A stretch of DNA of 60,434 nucleotides. Origin: Hassallia byssoidea VB512170 (lineage in GTDB: Bacteria; Cyanobacteriota; Cyanobacteriia; Cyanobacteriales; Nostocaceae). The notes under the pieces were generated by a model. The model did not search any database, was not told where the DNA came from, and saw nothing but the letters and a program-made list of their open reading frames with translations. Each line of letters opens with the position of its first letter. Position 1 is the stretch's first letter. Position numbers and translations under genes: made by a program. Positions 37,118 to 44,701 of the stretch are shown here, piece by piece. The stretch is taken from the NCBI RefSeq assembly GCF_000817785.2, contig NZ_JTCM02000031.1, positions 1 to 60,434 of the forward strand, in the 5' to 3' direction.

Positions 37118-37390
37118 TTAGCTTTGTTGTGAAGAACTAGCAGTATCCTTCTGTGTTGAAGACGCCTCAATTTGCTTCGGTTCAAGTTCAGCAGTAGTTT
37201 TCACAGCTTCTTGTAATTTTTCAGCTTCCTGCTTAAACTCATTTTGAAACTCCGAAGAAGCTTCTTGAAAGCCACGAATTGCCTTACCCATACTACGTCC
37301 AATTTCTGGCAGCTTCTTTGGACCAAAGATTAACAGCGCTACTACCATAATTAGACCCATTTCTGGCAAACCAATACCAAATATATTCAT
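37118..37390 (-). CDS. tatA: Sec-independent translocase TatA
   Basis: 90 residues: one N-terminal membrane helix (MGLIMVVALLIFGPKKLPEIG), the FGPKKLPE hinge, an amphipathic helix and a polar tail. It forms the pore for folded proteins with twin-arginine signals, such as the PhoX-like protein at the start of the window. No tatC is adjacent. Confidence 0.94.
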   Translation of the reverse strand: MNIFGIGLPEMGLIMVVALLIFGPKKLPEIGRSMGKAIRGFQEASSEFQNEFKQEAEKLQEAVKTTAELEPKQIEASSTQKDTASSSQQS

Positions 37391-37439
37391 GATTTTTCTC
37401 CTGTTAATTTAAAAATCGCTCCAGAGGCACACATATGTA

Positions 37440-37598
37440 GTTTAGTAAATAGTTAGTGGATATTGGGAGCGTGGATAGTGGGAATTTGAAGAGGGGACAA
37501 GGGGGACAAGCGACGCTTGGACTGGGGACTGGAAAAAGAATTATTACCAATGCCCAATGCCCAATGCCCAATTCCCAATGCCCACTAATAACCAATTA
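37440..37598. repeat. Low-complexity intergenic repeats
   Basis: TAGTGGATA, AAGAGGGGACAAGGGGGACA and CCCAATGCCCAATGCCCAAT blocks, related to those at 21472-21593 and 34735-34885. Confidence 0.8.
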
Positions 37599-37599
37599 T

Positions 37600-37622
37600 A
37601 AAAAAACCCGGACAAGCCGGGG
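37600..37622 (-). terminator. Terminator of psbH
   Basis: On the minus strand CCCGG-CTTGT-CCGGG is followed by seven T residues, 45 bases after the psbH stop. Classic intrinsic terminator. Confidence 0.9.
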
Positions 37623-37666
37623 GGTGCGATCGCTTGCGTAGTGCAAGCTTTGTCATGTCGCATTCC

Positions 37667-37870
37667 TTAGCTGCCTAAACTCCGCCAATCTACATTTACA
37701 TCCTGAATTAGTAGTGAGGAGTTGTAAACTTGGAGAATAATCAGCAAAAACACGAAAAATAACAGCATAAAAATAGCCATCACAGGAGTCGTACCCCAAC
37801 CAGGGGCTACTTTACCATACTCAGAGTTCAGAGGTCTGAGGACATCTCCCAACCTAGTCCGTTGTGCCAT
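37667..37870 (-). CDS. psbH: Photosystem II protein PsbH
   Basis: 67 residues, [21 protein letters not shown] followed by one membrane helix, the standard PsbH plan. It helps stabilise CP47 and quinone exchange in photosystem II. Divergent from psbN, as in other cyanobacteria. Confidence 0.97.
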   Translation of the reverse strand: MAQRTRLGDVLRPLNSEYGKVAPGWGTTPVMAIFMLLFFVFLLIILQVYNSSLLIQDVNVDWRSLGS

Positions 37871-37959
37871 AATTCACCTTTAAATTAGAGTTGCACTCAT
37901 CTTTTTTTAATCTTCTGTAATATTCTATAAGAATAGCACTCATAATTTATTTTTTGATT

Positions 37960-38091
37960 ATGGAACCCGCAACAGTTCTTATCATTTCTGTATGTGCTGG
38001 GGTGATCGCCATCACCATAGCATCGATTTATACTTCTTTTGGTCCTCCAAGCAAGCAATTAAGCGATCCTTTTGAAGACCACGAAGATTAG
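37960..38091 (+). CDS. psbN: Photosystem II assembly protein PsbN
   Basis: 43 residues starting MEPATVLIISVCAGVIAIT with one membrane helix and ending FEDHED. PsbN is needed for photosystem II assembly and repair but is not a stable subunit. It starts 89 bases from psbH on the opposite strand, the conserved arrangement. Confidence 0.96.
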   Translation: MEPATVLIISVCAGVIAITIASIYTSFGPPSKQLSDPFEDHED

Positions 38092-38099
38092 AATCATTC

Positions 38100-38133
38100 G
38101 TAGTTGGCGCTTCAGCGCTGAAGCGCTTACTAC
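38100..38133. repeat. GTAGT...ACTAC hairpin, short variant
   Basis: 34 bases bounded by GTAGT and ACTAC with inner GGCGCTTCAGCGCTGAAGCGC pairing in part. It lies between the convergent psbN and alpha-mannosidase genes, so it may stop both transcripts. Confidence 0.7.
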
Positions 38134-38140
38134 GAACACA

Positions 38141-41100
38141 TCAAAACTCACAAATAACTTTGAAACTTAAGATTTTCCAAGGCTTTATGCTATGAGATGA
38201 CGATTCAGCGGTGGACAAATAGCGTTCCAACAAATCCACTGAATCTGCCAAACTTAACTTCAAATCGCTTGTCAAAGTTAACTCAGCGGTTTCTCCGTGA
38301 CATTCATAACACCGGAGAATCCACTGTTGGTCATCTTCGCCTTGCTTAAACGCCATTAAAATCAAATTCTCAGCGGATAAATTCAAGAAACTCATGCTTT
38401 CAGCCCTGCTGAGTTTTGAATTTGCAGTTCTGGCTGGGTTTAAGACAACTTTCAATGGGGTATTCAATTCATACCCGCGTCTTACCGTATGAGCAGATTC
38501 CCAACTACCAGCGTGGGGATATAAGGCATAAGTAAATTCATGAAAGCCTCGGTCAGCTTCTGGGTCGGGCCATTTGGGACTGCGTAATAGCGTTAGCCGT
38601 AATTGCTGCGGTTGACTATCGTAACCATATTTACAATCATTCAGCAAACTTACACCGTAAATACACTCATCTTGTTCCTCGGTCAAATCAGCCCAACGTA
38701 AAGCCGGAACTTCCCATTTTGCTTGTTCTGCTGGGGTTTCGCGTTTGGTTGGGCGGCGAATTGCACCACAAGGAATTTCAAAGGTAGCAAAATCGGCTTT
38801 CACATTCAGAGGAAAAGCAGCTTTCACCAAAACTTGACTTTCTTGCCAATTAACAGTGGTGGCAATTTTGAGTAAAGGTGAACCAGCTTGTAAGATATAA
38901 TCTTGACAAAATTCAGATTGTCCTATTTGACGCACCACCCGCAGGCGATTTTGGACTACACCTTGTTCTAACCATTGAATAGATTTAAGCTGCGTTGGTG
39001 GTAAAGGATGCTGGGCATAATTTGGATCAATATTCCAAGCATCCCAATATTGTCCGCTATCTTGGAAAGCTTGCAATTGATTACCACCTGTTTGAGAAAG
39101 AACTTCTCGATGATTAACCTTGTCAAAAATACTCGATAAATCACCATTTTCTTCATCAACAATGACTCTCAAAAACTCATTTTCTAAAGTAAAGACGCGA
39201 TTAATCGCGTCTCTACTTTTTGGGTAAAAATGTTCTTGCTTTTGCAAACCCGTTTTGCTATCATCAGGATGTGCACTGCTATGGTCATTTTTATGTTTGG
39301 CAGGACAGAGCCAGAAAATGCGATAGCCAAGAGAGGGGATATCCCCAGCAAGGAAAATAAGCTCAGACGGTTCCCTAAATTGACAAGGCAAGGCAACGCC
39401 AGCCAAATTGTATACGCAAGCGTCTAGAAAAGAATCAGGTAAATCAACAACAACTACCTCAGAACGCTGCCAATTAAGGGAGTTAAAGACGAAAATCGGT
39501 AAACTGTCAGGGTGTGGTGGTTCAGGTAGAGTAATCTGAGATGCGATCGCACTCAATGAATTTTGCAGTATCTCCGTTCCCACTTGTTGGACTTCCTCCC
39601 AAGTAGGAAGTGCATCCGTATAAACTTCCGGAATCGAAGAACCGGGCAAAATATCGTGAAACTGGTTAAATAACATTTTTTTCCAAGCCGCTTCTATCTC
39701 CGCTTTCGGATACGTAGCTTTACAGATGATTGTCGCCAAAGCCGCAAAAAGTTCAGCTTCATACAACAAACCTTCACAACGGCGATTCCAACGTTTTTGA
39801 TCCGCGTGAGTGGTATAGCATCCGCGATGGAATTCTAGATAAAGTTCGTCATTCCAAGTAGGGAAGGGAGTGGGGAGTGGGGAGTGGGGAGTGGGGGGAG
39901 ATGAGGGAGATGAGGGAGATGAGGGAGATGAGGGAGAAGAAAATTCATCTTGTCCTCCTTGTCCTCCAAGTCGTCCTTGTCCCCGAATCTGCTGCAAATA
40001 TTTCTCTGCTGTCGTGAATTCTAACTGGGGGAAGAAAGGTGATTTTGAAAAGCGTCGGGCAGTTTCTAACATATCACGAGTCGGACCGCCGCCGTGGTCG
40101 CCGACACCCGGAAGCCAGAGACAATCTTCTAAACCAGTTTGAATTTGCCATTCACAAGCATATGATGCCATTTTAACCGGATCGATGCCTTCCCCGATAA
40201 GCGCAGACATGTAACTGAATACTTCACTACCATCAGGCGATCGCCACCAAAAAGCGCCATAATCAAACTTAGTCGTATCATTCCAGCGCAACTTCTGAGT
40301 CACAAAAAACTCAATTCCAGCCAAAGCCAAAAACTGCGGTAAAGTTGCACAGAAACCAAAACTATCCGGAACCCAAACTATAGTCGAAACCTTGCCAAAC
40401 TTTTCCAACACATAGCGTTGACCATATAGTAACTGACGAGCGATCGCTTCACCCGAAATCAAATTAAGTTCCGGTTCAACCCAAAACCCTCCCAAAACCT
40501 CCCAACGTCCAGCCGCAACCGCTTTTTGAATCGCTGCAAACAAATCAGGACGATATTCTTCAAGCCAAGCATAAAGCGCTGGAGTCGAATGACAAAAAAT
40601 CAACTCCGGAAAATCCTCCTGCAACCTCAAAACCGACTCAAAAGTACTTTGTGCAACCCGCCAAGTTTCACTCACTCGCCACAACCATGCTAAATCCAAA
40701 TGAGCATGACCCAACAAATAGATTTTGGATTTTAGATTTTCGATTTTGGATTCAACAAGACTTTGACGCATCGCCAAAAGTCTTCTCTCTAACTCTTCCT
40801 CTGCGTCCTCTGCGCCTCTGCGGTTCGTTACCTTTGCCAAAACACCCAACTTATCCGGCGCAAACCTTTCCAAAAAACACAACAACACAGCCAACTCATC
40901 AGCCACAAAACCCGGATCTAAATCATTATCAGACTCATACACCAAAAGCGATCGCATCAAAGCCCCATCACAATGTCCAGGAATTGTCAACCGTACAGCA
41001 ACAAAAAACTCCTCCCCCGGCATCACCTCACGACTCAGTAACACCCTCGGCGAACAATCAAACAAATCACCTTCAACCGCCAACTCACCATTAACATAAA

Positions 41101-41419
41101 CCTCAGCAGAATCCGCCCACCAAGTCAACGCCAATCGCAAACACAAACCAGCCAAAGGATAGCCTTGTAAATTCTCAGGAACTATCAACTTTTGCGCCAA
41201 CCATAACACTTTTCGCCCCCCACCCCAAGCAACATGTCCTTTCTCATTCAACTCAACAGGTGTCCAAACAGACAAATTAGATGCCGTAATATCCGCAACA
41301 GTTAAATCAGCTTCACTATACAGCCAAGTAGACTGAACATTCACTTGAGAACAAGAGCGCAATTCCTCAATTGCTTGGACAATCAATTTAGTATCAGATG
41401 AAAGTACAGGAGGGGTCAT
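38141..41419 (-). CDS. Alpha-mannosidase, GH38
   Basis: 1092 residues from the ATG at 41419; a TTG at 41488 in frame is less likely. It trims alpha-mannose from glycans. GH38 signatures: GHAHLDLAWLW with metal-binding His/Asp, and WVPDSFGFCATLPQFL with the nucleophile Asp (about residue 352). The middle-domain stretch from NQFHDILPGSSI and a beta-rich C-terminus follow. The protein is longer than I expect because intergenic-type repeats are inserted in frame at 40783-40831, 40714-40766, 39861-39984 and 39189-39216, encoding RRGAEDAEEE, KIENLKSKI, a Pro/Ser tract and RDAIN. The active-site blocks are intact. Confidence 0.9.
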   Translation of the reverse strand: MTPPVLSSDTKLIVQAIEELRSCSQVNVQSTWLYSEADLTVADITASNLSVWTPVELNEKGHVAWGGGRKVLWLAQKLIVPENLQGYPLAGLCLRLALTWWADSAEVYVNGELAVEGDLFDCSPRVLLSREVMPGEEFFVAVRLTIPGHCDGALMRSLLVYESDNDLDPGFVADELAVLLCFLERFAPDKLGVLAKVTNRRGAEDAEEELERRLLAMRQSLVESKIENLKSKIYLLGHAHLDLAWLWRVSETWRVAQSTFESVLRLQEDFPELIFCHSTPALYAWLEEYRPDLFAAIQKAVAAGRWEVLGGFWVEPELNLISGEAIARQLLYGQRYVLEKFGKVSTIVWVPDSFGFCATLPQFLALAGIEFFVTQKLRWNDTTKFDYGAFWWRSPDGSEVFSYMSALIGEGIDPVKMASYACEWQIQTGLEDCLWLPGVGDHGGGPTRDMLETARRFSKSPFFPQLEFTTAEKYLQQIRGQGRLGGQGGQDEFSSPSSPSSPSSPSSPPTPHSPLPTPFPTWNDELYLEFHRGCYTTHADQKRWNRRCEGLLYEAELFAALATIICKATYPKAEIEAAWKKMLFNQFHDILPGSSIPEVYTDALPTWEEVQQVGTEILQNSLSAIASQITLPEPPHPDSLPIFVFNSLNWQRSEVVVVDLPDSFLDACVYNLAGVALPCQFREPSELIFLAGDIPSLGYRIFWLCPAKHKNDHSSAHPDDSKTGLQKQEHFYPKSRDAINRVFTLENEFLRVIVDEENGDLSSIFDKVNHREVLSQTGGNQLQAFQDSGQYWDAWNIDPNYAQHPLPPTQLKSIQWLEQGVVQNRLRVVRQIGQSEFCQDYILQAGSPLLKIATTVNWQESQVLVKAAFPLNVKADFATFEIPCGAIRRPTKRETPAEQAKWEVPALRWADLTEEQDECIYGVSLLNDCKYGYDSQPQQLRLTLLRSPKWPDPEADRGFHEFTYALYPHAGSWESAHTVRRGYELNTPLKVVLNPARTANSKLSRAESMSFLNLSAENLILMAFKQGEDDQQWILRCYECHGETAELTLTSDLKLSLADSVDLLERYLSTAESSSHSIKPWKILSFKVICEF
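39189..39216. repeat. GTAGAGACG-type hairpin inside alpha-mannosidase
   Basis: GTAAAGACGCGATT / AATCGCGTCTCTAC, 14-bp arms with one mismatch. It is the same GTAGAGACG family as 20770-20799, here part of the coding sequence in frame. Confidence 0.85.
39861..39984. repeat. GGGAGTGG / GGGAGATGA low-complexity insertion in alpha-mannosidase
   Basis: Tandem GTGGGGA and GAGATGAGG units followed by GTCCTCCTT repeats. On the coding strand they give SSPSSPSSPSSP and GQGRLGGQGGQ. This is sequence otherwise seen between genes. Confidence 0.85.
40714..40831. repeat. Two further intergenic-type insertions in alpha-mannosidase
   Basis: TTTTGGATTTTAGATTTTCG (about 40722-40752) matches the CCAAAATCTAAAATC array at about 43868-43902 in complement. 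CTTCCTCTGCGTCCTCTGCG (about 40793-40830) with GCGGTTCGTTA is the intergenic repeat also found near 5150. Both are in frame. Confidence 0.8.
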
Positions 41420-41522
41420 ATTTTCGCTAAGATGATGGCAATTACTATAATTAACAGCTTGTCGTTTTATTGTTTGACGCAAGTCCAATAAATAACAAAG
41501 CGCTCAATAAAAGTTCATCATT

Positions 41523-43094
41523 ATGCCTTCTGCTTCCTCCAATCGTTATCAAAGCAGACTATTTAACTTTGTCCATCGGCAATCGCGACGTTTAGGCGAT
41601 CGCTTAAATAGCACTTTTCGCCATCTGCAAGTCGCTACAAAATGGTCATTACAAGCACTGCTTTATTCAGTAGTTATATTGGTGCAACAAGCAGTCGAAT
41701 CAGTCGGTAAACAACTGCACCCCCAAACGCCGCAAAACAGGTTACATTTAGAAGCAAATAATATCCGTTCTCAACTAGAAACTCCCCCAGCCGCTGATAC
41801 TCCAATTCAACGAGTGTTACAAGCGCTAGAAGACCCCTTCGAGACAGCGAGACAACCAGACAAGGGGAATGTAAATACAAGCTTCTTAGGATTTTGGGGG
41901 TTTAAATTTTTTCCAAATCAACCCAGCGCATCTAGTCTGACTTCCGATTCAACAGTTACAGACATTCCCAAGCGTCATCTGACCACAGTGCAGGGAATAG
42001 CCAGCCAACTGGAAAATCGCAATTTGGTACTTGTCACCGCCGATAATCAAATTCTCGACATTTTAACACGCCAGCAACAGGAAAAATTACAAGATAGAAT
42101 TATTGGCGAAATTGCAGATTACTGGCATTATTGGCAGTTGGCTACAGAAAAAGAAACAGAAGTCTTACCAGAAATTGAGCGCTTGTTGACAAAGTTAACA
42201 GGTAATGGTATTATAACGCCTGCGCTACCCGAAGAAACGGAAACACAAGCTTTAGTTAAGTCTGAGGAAGTGCTAGCATTTCTCGATGCATCTGTGGCGA
42301 AGTTAGAATCAAATGCTTTAACTCCTTTGTCTCGCGCCACATTAACTGTACAACAACGCAGTCGGGAAATTATCAAAGTTGCCCAAACTCAGTTAAACAT
42401 ATTTCTTTACGGGAAAGAATTAACAGTTCGTGGTGAAGAGATTCAAAGCGATCGCTTGCGAATTAAAGCAATAATCGAAGCTGCGGTAAATTACTTTTTT
42501 GGACGCACTGGCAAAAAACTCGACGCATCCCCACCAGCAAGTAAGGTTTCCCCAGCTTTACCTATTAGCCGTCAATCGCAAAATCAAGATTTAGTCGCAG
42601 ATCCTTGGCTGAGTTGGGATGATTTGTTTGGCGATTTTGAACCGATTGAGTCAGAAGTTACACAAACAGCAAATCCGGCTTTGCCTGCCAATCAATCACC
42701 AGAATATGTAGTACAAAACTGGCTTAATAGTTACCAAAATATCCCCAAAAAACCAGCTTCCAAATTGGTCAAACAGCAAAAACCAACCACCGATTTAACT
42801 CGAACTGAAAAAGCATCTGGAAAAGTCGCTGCTATAAAATCAAGTGAATCCAAGATTTCCCAGGTTGAAAGTAACAAAATGGAAACTTCTCAAAAGCAGC
42901 GTTTGCAAACAACTGAAATTGAGGCTAAACCAGATTGGATAGAAACCAAAGCAACATCAATCGGGTATGAAAAGCATCCTTTAGAGCAAATTTTAGCATG
43001 GCTTGATGCAGCGTTGCTTTGGTTGGAGGAGAAGTTTGTGAAACTTTTTCAGTCGTTGCAGCAGTTTTGGGTAGGGAAATCGAATCACAGATAA
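41523..43094 (+). CDS. Cyanobacterial protein of unknown function
   Basis: 523 residues. A basic N-terminus and one hydrophobic helix (about 44-58, LQALLYSVVILVQQA) suggest membrane attachment. A helical central region, DPWLSWDDLFGDF, a polar disordered linker with many Lys/Ser/Thr, and a C-terminal amphipathic segment (LEQILAWLDAALLWLEEKFV) follow. I know no named domain. Divergent from the alpha-mannosidase. Confidence 0.7.
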   Translation: MPSASSNRYQSRLFNFVHRQSRRLGDRLNSTFRHLQVATKWSLQALLYSVVILVQQAVESVGKQLHPQTPQNRLHLEANNIRSQLETPPAADTPIQRVLQALEDPFETARQPDKGNVNTSFLGFWGFKFFPNQPSASSLTSDSTVTDIPKRHLTTVQGIASQLENRNLVLVTADNQILDILTRQQQEKLQDRIIGEIADYWHYWQLATEKETEVLPEIERLLTKLTGNGIITPALPEETETQALVKSEEVLAFLDASVAKLESNALTPLSRATLTVQQRSREIIKVAQTQLNIFLYGKELTVRGEEIQSDRLRIKAIIEAAVNYFFGRTGKKLDASPPASKVSPALPISRQSQNQDLVADPWLSWDDLFGDFEPIESEVTQTANPALPANQSPEYVVQNWLNSYQNIPKKPASKLVKQQKPTTDLTRTEKASGKVAAIKSSESKISQVESNKMETSQKQRLQTTEIEAKPDWIETKATSIGYEKHPLEQILAWLDAALLWLEEKFVKLFQSLQQFWVGKSNHR

Positions 43095-43199
43095 ATTTGT
43101 CTGGGAATGATAAGCGATCGCCCGCTTTTTCCTCTATAAGTTTAGCAAGGGAGCGATCGCAGCTACGTGGATGCGGCAAAATTATCCTTCCAGCCAAAT

Positions 43200-43427
43200 T
43201 CAACGCAGGGATTCTATGATTATTGTTGTTGTCATCAAACACAACAGGAGAATTCCCAGCTTAGAAAACCAATTTCCTGCAAAGGGCAGCAGCACTGCGA
43301 CAATATTCAAAGCCCCAAAACTCATTGATAGAATATAGGCGATCGCAAACCCGAATATTGCTAGCAAGAAATATTTGAGGAACTTAGCAGTCAATTTGAA
43401 CAGACGACTATACTGATTTGTTGTCAT
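43200..43427 (-). CDS. Small two-helix membrane protein
   Basis: 75 residues from the ATG at 43427, which has GGAG ten bases upstream; the open frame extends to 43475. Two hydrophobic helices (YFLLAIFGFAIAYILSMSF and LGILLLCLMTTTIII). No family recognised. Confidence 0.6.
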   Translation of the reverse strand: MTTNQYSRLFKLTAKFLKYFLLAIFGFAIAYILSMSFGALNIVAVLLPFAGNWFSKLGILLLCLMTTTIIIESLR

Positions 43428-43562
43428 GGCTATGAACTCCATTGTTTTGGTTTTTACTTTGCCTAGTAGCAGCACGCTTATTTTTTCCTACAGCATTTCA
43501 TAAATTCGTAGCGTTTTTAAAGCCCAGTGAGTAGCACTGTTACGAACTTGTGAAATACTGTA

Positions 43563-43772
43563 TTAAGCTAATTCCTGCTCAAGCTTAGGCTGGATCTCTA
43601 GCAGTTGCGGGTCAATTGGACACCCAGCAGAATGATTGTTCACTTGCACTTGTAAGCCTAAAGGCGTAACTTGCACAGTAACAGTTCCATCAAACTTTGC
43701 AAGTATGCCTAAAAGGATAGTCAGCAAAGCTAAATAGGCAAAATACTTAAAGTTGTAGTTTGATAGATTCAT
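43563..43772 (-). CDS. Small membrane-anchored protein
   Basis: 69 residues with one N-terminal hydrophobic helix (FAYLALLTILLGILA) and an outer part containing TVTVQVTPLGLQVQV. A strong GGAGAGG site precedes the ATG. No family recognised; it is next to another small membrane protein on the same strand. Confidence 0.6.
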   Translation of the reverse strand: MNLSNYNFKYFAYLALLTILLGILAKFDGTVTVQVTPLGLQVQVNNHSAGCPIDPQLLEIQPKLEQELA

Positions 43773-44088
43773 TTTTTCCTCTCCAAGTGATTAATTTGTT
43801 TTGTTGTACCAAGAGCGAAAATAGAATCTTGAAGATGGATTATTGAAACAAAGATGCAATCACCATTTCACAATCCAAAATCCAAAATCTAAAATCTAAA
43901 ATGGTATTAGTTATCAAAAACCAAAAAACGGATGTGCGAAGCTGAAGCTTCAGCAGCATCCGTCGTGGTTATTCCCATCGATTCGATGATGTGTTAGCAG
44001 AAATTTATTAAGTTGTTCAGAATCACTCTCACACGAGATTCATTTCAAAAATTCATGAGGTGGAACTTTACTGTCATCACCTCTAAGA
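43773..44088. other. Intergenic region with repeats
   Basis: Holds a CCAAAATCTAAAATC array (43868-43902) and a hairpin CGGATG...CATCCG (43929-43962) with the inner palindrome GCTGAAGCTTCAGC. No gene is visible. Confidence 0.7.
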
Positions 44089-44472
44089 TTAACAACGCTT
44101 TATTCCGTGGATTATTGATGGCGAAAACTCGAACCCGTATCGACTGTCGTGTCCGCGATGCCGTATCACAATAGTCGCATAACCTTGCTGTAGACGAAAA
44201 GTCTCAAACAATGCGCTATCGAGTTTAGCTAGAACCTGTTCCACGGTTTCTAGGTTTTCCCGCTGTCTAGACAGCGGATTTGTTTCCCAGACAGCTAGGT
44301 CTTCTGGCATAATCAGGAAACTTTGAAAATTTCCACACCAGCAATCGACTTTGTACTGACCTTGATTAGGGTAGCACCGGATTTCCATAAGTCCAGTGTT
44401 ATTAAATTGCTGAAATCTAGCTATCTGTTGTTCGCAGGAGTCGAGGATTTGCTCTACCGCTTTGGGAGGCAT
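44089..44472 (-). CDS. Unknown 127-residue protein
   Basis: Contains a helical N-terminus, a Cys/Trp-rich strand region (KVDCWCGNFQSFLIMP) and a polar C-terminus with HRGHDSRYGFEF. No family known to me. It is divergent from the large HTH protein, sharing a 229-bp promoter region; such pairing hints at a shared system. Confidence 0.6.
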   Translation of the reverse strand: MPPKAVEQILDSCEQQIARFQQFNNTGLMEIRCYPNQGQYKVDCWCGNFQSFLIMPEDLAVWETNPLSRQRENLETVEQVLAKLDSALFETFRLQQGYATIVIRHRGHDSRYGFEFSPSIIHGIKRC

Positions 44473-44701
44473 AAATTATTCATACACTGTAAATTTCAGA
44501 TACATGTCAATCATAAAAACATTTTATTTATTGAATAAACTGTAATATATGCTACAAAAAGCAGTTATTTTTCTAAAATCATGTAAAATATGGTCCTGAA
44601 GGGCTATTTAAGAAAGCCATGATTAGCAAAATTTTGTATAAGCAACCACAAAAACTTAACAGGCGTCGCATTTTAATGTCAATATGATTTACATGTAGGC
44701 G

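Noticed and set aside
40651-41094. 147-residue ORF on plus strand
   Set aside because: Antisense to the alpha-mannosidase and rich in Pro/Thr/His from reverse reading of that gene.
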